NCBI RefSeq assembly: GCF_000149955.1
Contig: NC_030993.1
Span: 1,030,068 to 1,094,067, forward strand
Direction of reading: 5' to 3'
Length of the DNA: 64,000 nt
Source: Fusarium oxysporum f. sp. lycopersici 4287
Lineage: Eukaryota > Ascomycota > Sordariomycetes > Hypocreales > Nectriaceae
Part shown: one piece after another, positions 1 to 12,756 of the stretch
Layout of the letters: each line of letters begins with the position of its first letter
Position numbering within the stretch: position 1 is the stretch's first letter
Translations under genes and position numbers: made by a program
The notes under the pieces: model-generated
The model's input: only the letters and a program-made list of their open reading frames with translations
Database searches by the model: none
Told to the model about the DNA's origin: nothing

Positions 1-2162
1 CCTACTCACTCACATGGGCGGGCGGCACTGGCCCAGCAGCAAGCTGGGGCATGTCTATCTCTCATATCGAGGCGTCACAACGTACATATGGCGACGTGCA
101 ATCTAATGGTGCCGTCGAATTTTACGTCAACCCTGTTGGTATCCAGTCTATGATCATCTCGGCAAAGGAACTTGGCAAGGACACGGTCTTGACTATGGAC
201 TCTATTGGCCCTCACTATGCTAAAGCTTACCTCAAGAAGGACAGCAAGTCAGCAGCAACGATCGCCTTTCCCCTTTACCAAGGCAGCGTTTTCACGACTG
301 CGTACTTCAGTGGTGGTACACCTTGGATTCAGACTGGCGTCTACTTCAGAACTATGACACAAGTGACAAAAGATCCCAAGTCCAACGTGCGCAAGTACAA
401 CTTCGTCCTTGAAGATGGAACCACCTGGCGTCTGTACGCTTACAAGACCAAGGGTGACCCTCTTACCCTCAAGGTCACCAACAACGGTCTTGCTTCCTCG
501 GCCAAGCCATTCTATGGCTTCATCCAAATTGCGAAGGATCCCAAGGTCGGCCAGTCCGAGGCAGTTCTTGACAACGGTTGCGGTATCTATGCCACTGGCA
601 TGACAGTCAGCGGCAACACTGTTGGCAAGCAGGGCACTTACAGTTTCACATGGACCAAAGCTGGCCACGCTACCGGAAAGCTTTGGGTCTTTGCTCTTCC
701 TCACCACGTCAGCTCATTCGATGCTACAACCAAGAAGGAGATGAGGACGTACTCGCTCCAGACACCTACCAAGGGTATTGCTACTGCTGTTGGAGGAACC
801 ACCTGGACGATGGTCGAGTCTGCGCTGCCCGTCGACATGGGCTTTGCTCCCTGGGATCCAGCGAAAGGTAGCCGTGGTCTGACTGCTAATGCGAAGAAAA
901 TCATCGCACCTATTGCCAAGTCCGAGGTCTCGCAAGACATGGACGCGCAGGCTAACACAGACTCGATGTACTTTTCTGGAAAGGTAACTCCCTCGTCAAG
1001 CTTCCATGAGAAATATACTAACACAGTGTAGGCTCTGGCAAAGTTTGGTTCCATCATCTATGTCATCAACAACATGCTGGGAGATAAGGCTCTGGCACAG
1101 GCTGGCTTACTCAAACTTCAGCAGGCATTTGCCAGATTTGGTTCGAACAAGCAGAGCTACCCTCTTGTCTACGAATGTAAGTCGTTTGCCAAAGCTGGGT
1201 TTTACGTTAGCTAATCAGGTGAATAGCCGTCTGGGGCGGAGTCGTTTCATCTGCATCCTATAAGACAGGCCAAGCAGGATCCGACTTTGGAAACACCTAC
1301 TACAATGATCACCATTTCCATTACGGCTACCACGTCCTCGCTGCTGCCTATATTGGCTCTATGGATAGCAAATGGCTTGCTGCCAACAAAGCCTACGTCA
1401 ACTCTCTTGTTCGTGATTATGCGAACCCGAGCAGCAGTGACAAGTACTTTCCCATGTGGCGAAGCTTCGATTGGTACCACGGCCACAGTTGGGCTCACGG
1501 TCTGACTCCCATGTGGGATGGCAAGGACCAGGAATCGAGTTCCGAGGACATGATGTCTGTTTATGCTCTGAAGATGTGGGGTACAGTGATTAAGGACACT
1601 AACATGGTCGCGAGGTAAGTTGGGCAGCCCAGGCAATTTGATCGCAAACAACTGACAACAGAACAGAGCAAACCTCCAGCTTGCCGTCATGTCACGAGCT
1701 ATGCAAGACTACTACTACTACACCACGTCCAACACCGTGCAGCCTAAGAACTTCATCGGCAACAAGGTCGCGGGTATTCTGTTCGAGAACAAGGTCCACC
1801 ACACAACATGGTTCAGCGCAGCCATTGAGGCAGTCCAGGGCATTCACATGATTCCTATCCTCGCCGTATCCAACTTCGCACGAACCGCCACATTCGTTCA
1901 GCAGGAATGGGACACTTACTTTAGCAAGGGCCGTGTCGACAAGTTTAACAACCTGTGGAAGGGTATCATCTATGGCAACTATGCAACAGTTCAGCCAAAG
2001 ACTGCCTGGACTTTCTTCACCCAGTCCAAGTTTGATCCCAACTGGATCGATGGTGGAGCATCAAGGACATGGTATATGGCGTATGCTGCGGGTAAGTCTA
2101 CAACAATGAAATGCAAGAGTACAATGGCTGACAACCACGATACAGCTCTGGGCCAGATTTGA
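1..2162 (+). CDS. GH81 endo-1,3-beta-glucanase, 5'-truncated by window edge
   Basis: Hydrolyses internal beta-1,3 bonds of cell-wall glucan (septum/wall remodelling or secreted lysis). Exons: <1-983, 1032-1176, 1227-1614, 1667-2091, 2146-2162; each intron has GT/AG ends and keeps frame. The frame is open from base 3 (reading YSLTWAGG...SWGMSISHI), which is internal GH81 sequence, so the true start and any signal peptide lie upstream; the Met at 51 is internal. Family landmarks include the DFGNTYYNDHHFHYGY block (exon 3, around the catalytic Asp) and QESSSEDMMSVYALKMWG (the conserved Glu pair region), followed by the C-terminal (alpha/alpha) barrel ending WYMAYAAALGQI. The last exon codes only six residues. 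Family assignment is firm. Whether it is an intracellular Acf2-type or secreted Eng1-type enzyme cannot be decided without the N-terminus. Confidence 0.93.
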
Positions 2163-5100
2163 TGAGAAATAGAAAGTGAGATGGCTGCGTTGCGACCCAA
2201 ACGTCAGCGTCGGTGCTGAGATAAGCACCTTGTACAAATATTGAACATATCTTACATAGACATGGCGATACCTCGACGGGAACATTTGTTTTGTATAATG
2301 GGAATGGGCAGAGAGAACAGCCCTTGAATGTGTTAGGAATGGGGGAGGAAAGCAAGAAAGACAGTAAGATATTCTCTGACCTCACCCAGATTAGACAGAC
2401 GGGAGGCAGATGTTAGACCCTAGACAGGGCGCCGTTAGAATTTCATTGGTTACCTTTAAGCCGTTAACGAACATCGGAGGACGAGGCTTGAAAAGCCCCG
2501 AAGTCCTATGAAGTGTGAATACCTTGTATTGATGATACCGGAACTCGGATATCTGGGATCAATCGAACCCACGTGCTGGCACTGAGAAGGTGACTATCTG
2601 GCCTGGCTTGATTGGGGCGCAGCCATGACGACCCTTGATGAAGATTTGCGCCAAGGGGAAGTGAGATGTGGATGATCGCCAAGAAACAGGTTGTTAACAC
2701 CGCCTCGAATTTGACCAAGAAGAGGAAGAGAGTGACAGGTTCGTAGGTGATCAAGAATGGAGACTACCAAGTGGGAAATGATTATGGGGCAGTTTGAAGT
2801 CTGCATATGCCTGAAACATTGAGTGCTACAGACCTTTCTTTTTAATGTGTTTGAGAGGATGATAAACTGGCCACTGTTATCTGACTAAGGTAGTCTGCAC
2901 ACCGATGAGAGAACACTACATGAGACAAGACATAAGTTGAGAATCGGTGTAACAGTTTTTCTTGCTCAACTTGGAGTTACATATGACGAGTTGTCCATTG
3001 GCGTAAATCCCAGCGACACGGCAGCGTCGGACAAGAATGGACAGGATTGAACGGTTGCGCAAGGCGAAACAAAAAAACATGGAATTATGGCGGAGTCTAT
3101 TATGTCGTAAGCCGATGGCTCCGGCATAAGTTACATGACGTTTGATGTATAAGGCCACTCATAATGAATGTATCTTGCATATCCGTAGTTATACGATATC
3201 TGCCCGCAAAAAAACAGGGGTCACCAAGATGCCAAGAAGAAGGAGAATTGCGAGGCGTACAACTATTGGTGATTTTGGATTAATTCAGAAGGTGCGTTAA
3301 TTTCGACAATTCCCTTTCTTGACGAAATTTACAATGGCAGAGACAAAAGACAAAGAAAAGGCACTTGCAGATTCAAAGTTTTAAGCTTTTCTGCTCAGCC
3401 ACCAGCTAATCTAACTTGTTTCTTGGGCCGCTGCGTTGATAGCTGGAGTCGGCAGTTTCTCGATGGAGCTTAGAGCGTTGCGCCGAATAATTGAGCATCA
3501 GTGACAGGACAACCTGGAGCTCTCCTGGAAAGTGGGGAGCTTGGCAGCTCAGCTCAGTGGTTGATGCCCAGCTTCTTTTGTCAGTGGCCGGATGGGATTG
3601 GCTGATGTAACCCTGCCGATCCGCTTAGGAACCATGTCCTACGTCAACTCGCTCGGCTGCTCTTCCAGGGCCAAGCTAAGCTTTTTTCCTTGCGTAACCA
3701 GACCCAGACCATAACCAAGGAAGGAGGCCTCCTGGGGCAACGCGGGTTGTTTCTCTTCGTTCCTGCAACACAACCACCACGTTCAAGTCCATCAGCATCA
3801 ACAGCATCACCACCCGTCGTCTAATTGTTGGAGATTCCCAGGGCTGTGTAGCTTAGATACCTACGCCCGCTTCTTTTTACCCGCCGACGCTATTCTTCCC
3901 TTAGACTGTCCATACAGTAACTAACGTACACACTCCGTTGAGCGGGGGTGAAAGAAAGACAATTGAAGAGACAGACAGACAGACGACACACTGCCTGCCT
4001 CTATTCAAACATTGTCTTTGGATTGGATCGTCATCCGCTTCGTTACTCGTTTCGTTTCGTTCTGTTTCGCTCATTCCAGACCGACTCAATCAATCCCGTG
4101 GTCGTTCAACCTTTTAACCGCATACACACTCATCAATCAATCAATTAGCTGTGAGAAGGCTCGACGCAATCATGGTTTGTAAGTAAAATGTCTATTTGCA
4201 TTTGCATTTGCATTTAGCCTTTTCTTTTTGCTCTCCTCGATCATTAAGCATCAAGCAAGCACCTAAGCAACGACGGTTTCCTCAAAGTCTATCTACCTAT
4301 TCCTCTACCACGCACAAAGTAAACATCCAATGCCCTGGTATCAAAACCAGATCCTCATCTACACACCTGTTCTGAACCTGCTCCATCTCCATCTCCATAT
4401 TCCGTCCACATCTCCATCTCATCACCGTCACCATCCCTGCATCTGAGCACAGAGTGCCACACACCAGCCAGAACGAGACAAAGTGCAAGATTAGCTTCTT
4501 TCACACGGGGGTCTCAAAGGCGGCGCCACTCACGATATTCTATCCCTATACGTTATTGCCCTTTACCACTCGGTGCCCACATCGTTTTATCCTTCTTTCA
4601 ACTTCACTTCTACGTCAACTTCAATTATCTCGGTTCCTACTTCTTTGGACACGGAAACGGATACGGGACTTGTCACCTGGTACAAGTTATCGAGTGAAAG
4701 AGTGAGTTTATTCGGGACGCGATAATGCCTAACACGGGCTTTCTTCCCGTCAGCTCGAGTCCACCCGTTCCTGTATCTTCCCTCCATCTCCAAGTCTGTC
4801 ATTATCGTCCTCCCTCTCTCGGCAAGCGCTGTCAGTTGGACCTAAATGCACTGCCGTGATCGCCATCCTATCTACGCGCCAGCTTCAGACATGATCTTCA
4901 CTTTGCATCTCTGTGCATGCGCATCAAGGAAGGCGCAGCAGGGTCCGCTCCTTTCCATGTCGAGAACAAACAAGCTCAAAGCACCCGCCCCATGGAGACA
5001 AGGCCAAGCGATCTAGGCTCTACAGGCCCAGGTCCAATTGTCAGCCTACCATGCAGCCTACCCCAATCTTCTGAGACTTGCCCTGTTGAGGACTTCTTTG

Positions 5101-5255
5101 TATTCCGTCGCTTATTGCTTAACAACCGTCGACTCCGCCTTTTGATGCTTTCTCACTACTCATTTATTATATCAAAGACTCATCCGCTGACCATGTCGGT
5201 GTCTTGATCACCACCAACAGCTCTTCCATCTTTCAACCTTCAGATCAGACGATCA
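2163..5255. other. intergenic stretch and long leader of the Ca2+/H+ exchanger
   Basis: No convincing coding region. The right half (about 3,600-5,255) is rich in C and T with many short CATC/TTCC tracts, typical of a fungal promoter and 5' leader. It contains a short TTTGCA tandem array at 4194-4215. It also holds an ATG at 4172 followed immediately by a perfect GTAAGT donor at 4179, discussed as a finding. The left half (2,163-3,600) shows nothing recognisable. Confidence 0.5.
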
Positions 5256-6827
5256 ATGTCTGCCAAACCTCACAACCATACAGCCGACGAGAATAGCCCG
5301 CTCCTTAATGGCGGTGCCTCGTCGGCCCTCAATGACACCCTCGGTCACCGCAATGGCAACGGCCATATCAGTCTCAGCCGAGACTCGAGCACCATGACGT
5401 TCCTCTTCGACTCGAAGCATACACCTGGTATTGATAACAGCAACATTGCCGTCAGGAGTCTGGCTTACTCCTGGCACATTGCCAAGGTCACCCTTCTCAG
5501 CAGTATGTTGGCGCTTCTCGCTGTACGGTCGCATACACAACTAACTTTGTTCAATAGACTATGTCAATTTTCTCCTGGTCATGGTACCTCTTGGTATTGT
5601 TGCTGGTAAGATGGGCTGGGGTTCTACTGCCGTTTTCACCATCAACTTCTTTGCCATTATCCCACTCGCTGCTGTGCTGTCGTTTGCGACAGAAGAGTTC
5701 TCGATGAAGCTTGGTGAGACTCTTGGTGGCCTCCTGAATGCTACCTTCGGAAATGCCGTGGAACTTATTGTATGATGCACAGACCTTCACTTCATATATT
5801 ACGACTAATCGTGCATATAGGTCAGCATTGTTGCTCTCCAGCGAAACGAAATTGAGCTCGTCCAGGCCTCTATGCTCGGTAGCATTCTTTCTAACCTTCT
5901 TCTGGTCATGGGAATGTGCTTCTTGTTCGGTGGTATCATTCATCGAGGCGAGTCGGGCAATGGCTATGAGCAGTCCTTCTCTTCAGCTACTGCACAGACA
6001 ACTTGCTCCCTTATGACACTGTCTTCAGCCTCACTCGTCATTCCCGCTGCTGTATGTCAAATCGAACCCTGCTCAAAAACTCGACTAACTTTTATAGCTC
6101 TATGCAGTTCTTGACCAGAGTGGCTCCAAGGAGAAGGCCCAGAGCATCCTCACACTCTCTCGCGGCACTGCCATCATTCTTCTCCTGCTCTACGTCTTAT
6201 ATCTCATCTTCCAGCTCCGAACACACAGTAACCTTTTCGACGCCGAGAACCAGAACGAGAACGGCGAGGAAGTTGAGCCAGAGGAGCCTACTATTGGACC
6301 CCTTGCCGCCATTGCCGTCCTCTGTGTCACTACCGTCCTCGTCACTGTCTGCGCCGATTACCTCGTTGACAGCATTGATGATCTTGTCAAGACCTCCGGA
6401 ATTAGCCGAGCATTCATTGGTCTGATCTTGATTCCCATTGTTGGCAATGCTGCTGAGCACGTCACTGCTGTTGTTGTCGCCCTCCGTGATAAGATGGATC
6501 TCGCCATGGGTGTTGCGGTTGGTTCTTCTATCCAGATTGCCCTCCTGGTCACGCCCTTCCTCGTCATTGTTGGCTGGATCATTGGTGCTCCGATGACTCT
6601 TCACTTCGAGACTTGTGAGTTTAATCCATTTCCTTTCTGTGTAATATTTACTGACAAACTTCCCAGTCCAAACTGTTGCCTTTGGAGTTTCTGTCCTCGT
6701 TGTTACGTATACTGTCCAGGATGGCAAATCCAACTACCTGGAGGGTGCTATGCTTATGGGTCTCTATATTATCATCGCATTGGCTTTCTATGCCACTCCA
6801 TCCGATGTCTTGGACCCCGGCAACTAA
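5256..6827 (+). CDS. VCX1: Ca2+/H+ exchanger (CAX family, vacuolar)
   Basis: Proton-coupled antiporter that moves cytosolic Ca2+ into the vacuole. Exons: 5256-5502, 5558-5769, 5821-6051, 6098-6614, 6667-6827, giving 455 aa. Introns are 46-55 nt with frame preserved at each junction. Both hallmark alpha-repeat motifs of CAX proteins are present: [14 protein letters not shown] in the first half and [17 protein letters not shown] in the second. About eleven hydrophobic segments flank a central acidic loop ([15 protein letters not shown]), as expected for the acidic motif between the two halves. The N-terminal ~70 residues are hydrophilic and cytosolic. Somewhat longer than yeast Vcx1 (about 411 aa), mainly at the N-terminus. 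The ATG at 5256 has an A at -3; a spliced upstream start is possible (see findings). Substrate could include Mn2+ or other cations. Confidence 0.93.
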
Positions 6828-7760
6828 ATGCTAGAGTTCCCCTGATGTCTTAATCATCATCAATCAACTAATGTTTTTAAACATATTTTTACTACCAACG
6901 AGTGACTTGTCTCATCAAGAAGCTTGTTCTGGATAGCCAGGAATGCCACCGAAAACTGTGGCTTCAACGATCTGCCAAAAGACAGTCGGATAATCGAGTC
7001 AACTTTCATATTTGTATTACTAAGCGGATGCAGTCCGCTGGACAGGACTGCTTCTTGGGAGCCCCAGACACTCCATCAAACTCTGGAATGAAACACGGAG
7101 AGGAATAGGGAGGTTCAGTCGCATTCGCGAAATTTCATTGTGTCAAAAGAAACGAGGGATAGTAAATGGCCTTGCCGGTCTCTGTGCTTATTGGATTTTT
7201 TTATTGCTTGTATCATTGGACTGCGAGGTCGGAGACGGAATTCAAGCACGGAAAGGTTGATCGGATAGTTAATCAATATTTTCGCAGATTGATCTCTTCT
7301 TTGACAATCACTGGTGAAGTAGTCGCAATAATGTCGCCAGTCTCTGAAACACTATGATCAAGTGATTTCTTTGAAGGTTACCTGTCAGCGGGAAAACGCC
7401 AGATGGATGTTAAACCTATGAGTGAAGCCGTGAGCTAAATGCCAATCCACGAATGCCGAGTGACAAGGAAGATGAGCATGAAATTAACTGATCGACACTA
7501 CAGAGTCTCGTTAAGTGAGATAAGTCGGCGTGGACGAGATGTGTTACTCATTAAATGAGTTGGCGCAATCGACATTCATCACGTATCTGTACAAGATGGC
7601 AGGAATGTTGCCATACACCTCAAGCCATCCGATGTTTCTTACAAAACCAGGATACAAGACATCACACAGAACACAGCTTCAATTGTAGAGGATGTAGATG
7701 AAAGATGCTTTTGATTCTCAAAACGCCAATGTATGTATGTCAGAATATATATCGAAAATT
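6828..7760. other. convergent intergenic region, VCX1 / UTP14
   Basis: Lies between the 3' ends of VCX1 (+) and UTP14 (-). Only short open frames without family resemblance. Presumably the two 3' UTRs and terminators; no clear polyadenylation signal can be singled out. Confidence 0.4.
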
Positions 7761-10524
7761 CTAAATAGTAGGTTTGGACATGGGTGCAATAATGCCCTGT
7801 TTCATGAGCACACGAGGCTTGGTGCTGTCCTGGAAGGTCTCCTTCGTCTGCCACTCTGGTCCAACAGGTAGACGCAGCGAGCGCTCGTACTGTTGGCGGG
7901 ACTCGAAGGGGTGAGGGAGCTGAGATGCGAGATAACGGTCGTTCTGGAAGTTGTTAGCATGTTGTATAGACGAGGAGTGAAAGTGAGCTTGTTTACCTTC
8001 TTGATGCGCTTCTCGTTGATAATGACCTTGTCCAGCTTGGCATCCTTGCGATCCTTCTTTTTGATACCATCAACCTTTGTTAAGAAACGGCCCTGGTGAC
8101 GCTTCTTCTCCTTGGCGCTCACGCCATCACCAACCCATGATCCCCAACCGGGGAGTGTGTTATCGATGACCTTGTCGTCCTCTTCCTCGGCGATAGCTGT
8201 CTTTTCATCCTCAAAGTCACCGACCACGTCCTCGCCGGCAAAGGCACGAGCAACCATTTCTTGATCGCGAATCGCCATAGGTAGATGCAGGTCTGTTTCG
8301 GATTCGACGTCTGAAGCATCCTCTGTAGTCTGTGTTTTTGACTTGGATTTGGACTTGCTAGGCTTGGAGGCGACAAGGACGTTGGATGTGAGGTCGAGAT
8401 CACCAATGTTTGTGTTAGACTGGCCCTTCTTCTTACGGCGTGTCTCGCCGCGGGACCATGCGCCTGTGGTTCCTGAAGAGGCAGGTTCGGAGAGGGATGT
8501 AATGTTGGGAATAGCAGGGTTGATGCCAGCGCCGTTGGTGGTTATTATGACATTGTCATCATCATCATCACCATCATCATCGGCATCCTCAGATTTGCGC
8601 TTCTTAGACACCTTGGTTGACTTCTCGAGAGCAGGTTTGAACGGCTGGCCATCTGCAGCACCATATTGGCGTCGGCCCACTTCCTCCAGCTCATCAGCAG
8701 AACCATCAAACTCCTCACCATCAAGCTCTCGTCGGATCTGCTTGATGAGAGCATCGTTCGCCTCCTTCTTAGCGGCCTCGGCCTTTTGCATGAATTTCAT
8801 GCCCATTAGACCCTTCTGAGGTTCATCCTCTTCTTCCTCAAGAGCCGCCAGCTGTCGACGCAGGGAGGCGTCGCCACCATCAGAGTCACTATCTGATTCA
8901 GACGAATCGTCAGAGCTGCCAGCACGACCCTCCTTTCTCCTTCGAAGCTCCTCGTCCTTACGCGCCATCTCAGTCAGACCAGCGCGGAAGTCGTCGTCCC
9001 ATACGGCCCGCTTTGTCTTGGAGCCAATCTTGGCCCACTTGCTCTCCTTGTGTCGCTGGCCAACACGCTCCAGCGCTCGTCGACGATCTTGCGCTTCACG
9101 CTCTGCTTCAGAGTCAATCTCGCCGGCCTCTTCCATAGCCTCCTTTGTAGCCATTTCATCGCGTTCACGCTGCTTTCTGTGCACACGGTGGTATGCCTTG
9201 CTCTTGATCTTCTTGATGCGCTTGGCTCGTTTAGCCTCTCGAGAGTTGAGCTCGCGTTCCATACGCTTGCGTGCAAGAGCTTCCTTGCGGGTGAGCTCAT
9301 TGCCCTCTTCATCATAGTCCTTCTCCTTTGGCTTTTGTGGCTTTTCCATTGTGAGACCGCTCTGCTCCATGATGGACATAATAGCAGACTCAAGCTCGTT
9401 GCTAGGTTTTGACACATTAAGAGGCTGTATCTCGGTAGTATCGAGACCGGCAGTCGCTGAGTTCTGAGGCAGAGGAAATATAAGATGCTCAGCTCTTCGG
9501 TTTTGCTTAACGGTGTCGTTCCATCGATCCAGGGTTTCATTGGTCTTTTCGTAGGCTGCACTTCGATCAAGTTGGTCTTGCTGTCTCCTTGCCAAAGGCA
9601 CAGCCAGCTTCTTGGAAGCACCGGGACGCTTCTCCTTCTCCTCTTTGCTCATCAGCTTCATAGATTTCTTTACGTTGACGTCGTTGATGCCCGTCATTCC
9701 TAAATCAGCAAGACTGATCTTAGCTTTTGACTTGGGCTTGTCGTCCTCATCGTCCTTTTGACCTCCATATCCTTTGATCATGCCTTGAAGGGCCTCGAGC
9801 TTCTCCGGACTGGCTTCCTCATCGTCACTCTCGTCATCGTCACTTTCGTCATCTTCTTCCGATTCGTCGGATGCATCGTCATCAGACTCTGACGATCCGG
9901 AGTGATCTTTCTGCACGGGTTCATCGTCTGACTCCTCGAATTGGTCCAGAGCTGTTGCTAGATCGATAGCATCTGCGCCGAGTGTTTCACCCTCGTCGTC
10001 TTGGGAATCGTCCTCTGAGTCATCGTCCTTTTGGGTGTTAGACTACTATCAGCTGTTCTAAAACAGAACACACTTACCTCACGCTGTGTTGTTTTGCTGC
10101 CGCCGAACGTGTAACCCTCGAACTTGTCTTCATCACTGTCGCCAAACGCATCGTCGCTCTCAATCTCCGAATCCTCGTCATCCTCTCTTAGACCTCCCAG
10201 TCGCCATTCGTTTCCTTCACTATCGCTTCCATCATCGGCATCGTCGTTTGTTGGCCGACTAGGTCTCTTGACCTTCTTTCTCTGCGGCTCCTCCTCTTCC
10301 TCTTCCTCGTCGTCCTCTTCTTCGTCGCGACCATGCTTTCGCTCGATTTCAGCGTCTAATTCTCGTGCTCGAGGCGTTCGCTTCTGTCTCGGCGCAAAAT
10401 TCTCCTGTGCGATACCGAATGCATCGAGCGCATTCTTCTGTGATCTCGCCTTGGACTTTTTGTTGCCGGCCTTGGCTTTGGGGGCTGCGACAAGGGGTCG
10501 CCCGTGAGCCTGTCTTCCGCCCAT
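7761..10524 (-). CDS. UTP14: U3 snoRNP / SSU processome protein Utp14
   Basis: Nucleolar component of the small-subunit processome, needed for 18S rRNA maturation, where Utp14 activates the helicase Dhr1. Exons on the minus strand: 10524-10078, 10027-7997, 7943-7761, giving 886 aa. Evidence: N-terminal MGGRQAHGRP followed by a basic stretch; long Asp/Glu/Ser tracts; the conserved block IAVPLARRQQDQLDRSAAYEK-like region with TLDRWNDTVK; the basic KRIKKIKSKAYHRVHRK motif; and the diagnostic C-terminus GWGSWVG...RKDAKLDKVIINEKR followed, after the last intron, by LPHPFESRQQYERS and PVGPEW. The ATG at 10524 was preferred because the only extension upstream in frame begins with TTG. It is divergent from COX15 across a 438-bp gap. 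Length and domain order fit the family; nothing looks broken. Confidence 0.95.
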
Positions 10525-10962
10525 TGTTATTCCCAAGTGCTGGTATCCAATTTATCGAGTTATGGGCGTTGCGCGGACCGGCGTGAAATGGTTGAATGGC
10601 GTCGACACAGCTTTCAGAGCAACACTTTTTTCCAACTTTTCTGCCGTGTAAAAAAGTTTGGCGGTGAGATGACCCTTGGCGGGGCACGATACGTACCCAT
10701 GCGGGTAATGGAGTGTAAATGGCGTCTGAGATAAGCCTATCATAGACGTTGTAAATTGCTGATTCTAGTGGGGTCGATCCCACTGAAGACCACAGGGGCC
10801 TTCCCACTACGGACCAGGTCTAGCACCGAATACCGAGTCACATCGGATGTCGAATTTATGGCCAAGGTCTCGTATGATCTATAAGTGAGCCACTTCTTCT
10901 TCGTCTTCCAAGTCGATTTCTCTCAACCTTCCTCGTTCAACCTCTGAACATTGGCTTCGATC
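10525..10962. promoter_or_regulatory. bidirectional promoter region UTP14 / COX15
   Basis: A 438-bp gap separates the divergent start codons of UTP14 (-) and COX15 (+). The COX15-proximal part is CT-rich (leader-like). A perfect 6-bp inverted repeat with a six-base loop lies at 10767-10784. No TATA box is evident in either direction. Shared promoter function is inferred from geometry only. Confidence 0.5.
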
Positions 10963-12452
10963 ATGACGTCTTCCTTTGCCCCCGGGCTCCGGAGGTTACT
11001 ATTCCAGGCCACAACCATAGCGTCTGGACCTTCAAAGTTCTTTGTCTGCAACCAATGCCTTCGAAGTGCTCCCCGGAGCATGCCCTCGCACGTTCTCAAC
11101 GCTGTCCGATCACGATCCTATGCCGATTCCGCTATCAACAAGCCAATTGGAACTATCGCCGAGCAGGTCTCTGCCCGCGCATCTCCCTCTGTCTCTCAAG
11201 CTACCAAGAAAGCATGGCCTGAGTCCAACCCGAAGGGTGTGGGCTACTGGCTCCTCGGCAGCGCTGTTAGTGTTTTTGGTATTGTCGTCTTTGGTGGTCT
11301 AACACGTTTGACCGAGTCTGGGTATGCTTCTCTACGCCTGTTGCAGACAATTGGATAGCCAGCTAACGTCAAACCAGCCTGAGTATCACTGAATGGAGAC
11401 CTGTCACTGGTTCGCTTCCTCCCATGTCCAAAGAAGATTGGGAGTCCGAGTTCGAAAAGTACCGTGCATCGCCCGAGTTCAAGCTTCTCAACCCTCATAT
11501 GGACCTTGAAGAATTTAAGAAGATCTACTTTATGGAATGGTTTCACCGTGTCTGGGGTCGCTTCATTGGCCTGACCTTTGTCATTCCTACCGCCTACCTT
11601 GTCGCTCGTCGCAAAGTTACACCCAAAATGGCACTGAATCTTGCTGGAATCTCTGCATTGATTGGTTTCCAGGGTATCATCGGCTGGTGGATGGTCAAGT
11701 CTGGTCTCAAGGATGATCTGTTTGCTCCTGGCTCTCACCCTCGAGTCTCTCAGTACCGCCTCACCACTCACCTTGCTACCGCCTTTGTCTGCTACTCCTG
11801 GATGCTTCTCTCTGGTTTGACCGTTCTCCGAACTCGTCGCTGGCTCGCGAACCCCGAAGCAGCCATGAAACAGATCGCTGCTATGAGCCAGCCTGGACTT
11901 CGCACTATGCGCCGTGTCGTCTTCGCCCTTGCTACCCTGACCTTCATTACTGCCATGTCTGGTGGTCTTGTTGCCGGTCTCGATGCTGGTCTGATCTACA
12001 ACGAATTCCCTAAGATGGGTCTTGGTCTCTTCCCACCTAAGCAGGAACTCTGGGACAAGTTCTACTCTCGTAAGGAGGACCAGTCTGATCTCTGGTGGCG
12101 CAACATGCTCGAGAACCCCAGCACTGTTCAGATGAACCACCGAATTCTTGCTGTGACTACCTTCTGCTCCATTCTCTCGCTCTTCATCTACGCGCGCACG
12201 AGACGTGTTAAGGCTATCCTCCCCGCCAACATCAAGAAGGGCGCCGATGGCCTTTTCCACGTTGTGTCTTTGCAGGTTGCCCTTGGCATCAGCACTCTCA
12301 TCTATATGGTACCAATTTCCCTCGCCGCAGCTCATCAGGCGGGTGCTCTTGGTGTGTTGACCATGGCTCTGGTTTTGGCTCACAGACTACATATTCCCAA
12401 GCCCACTCTTCGTCTCCTTGAACAGCGATTGAAGCAGGCTGCTGCCAAATAA
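10963..12452 (+). CDS. COX15: heme A synthase Cox15, mitochondrial
   Basis: Hydroxylates the C8 methyl of heme O to form heme A for cytochrome c oxidase, in the inner mitochondrial membrane. Exons 10963-11321 and 11378-12452 give 477 aa. The codon at 10951 in the same frame is TTG; the first ATG is 10963. The N-terminus is Arg/Ser-rich and lacks acidic residues, fitting a mitochondrial presequence. Family features: [21 protein letters not shown] after the first membrane segment, FMEWFHRVWGR, a His in YRLTTHLATAF, MNHRILAVTTF, and AAHQAGAL near the end, which supply the conserved heme-ligand histidines in the four-helix repeats. Around eight hydrophobic helices. Convergent with KRS1 (304 bp between stop codons). 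Confidence 0.96.
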
Positions 12453-12756
12453 ACGAATTGGCGGCGTTGTAAGATGGCGAAGAACAGCATGTATATTATT
12501 CTTGTACAATATGGTACCCAATAGCATCAATAGAATAACGAAACGGAAAGCTGGTAAGCTAGCCAAACGACACATATAATGAACATCTTGGATACACTCG
12601 ACTCTAAGAAGAATTCTTAACATGGTTTTATAAAAGCATTTTATTTTCTTTCTAATTCCATCAGACTGGAAATCTGACCATTCTTATGTCGTTGTCACAG
12701 CGTAAAATCATGCAAACCAACTTATCAGTTAACCCAGTAAATCCCATTTTCCCGTT
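12453..12756. other. convergent 3' region COX15 / KRS1
   Basis: A 304-bp AT-rich spacer between the stop codons of COX15 (+) and KRS1 (-). It must hold both 3' UTRs, so transcripts may overlap. No other feature seen. Confidence 0.4.

Noticed and set aside
2555..2575. B-box-like GGGTTCGATTG on the minus strand
   Set aside because: No matching A box, anticodon arm or T-stem pairing upstream, so not a tRNA gene.
10767..10784. T-arm-like hairpin AGTGGG-GTCGAT-CCCACT
   Set aside because: Stem and loop sizes differ from a tRNA T arm and no other tRNA arms are present; kept only as an inverted repeat in the promoter gap.
11244..12383. 379-codon open frame on the minus strand
   Set aside because: Antisense shadow of COX15, which has clear family motifs and codon structure on the plus strand.
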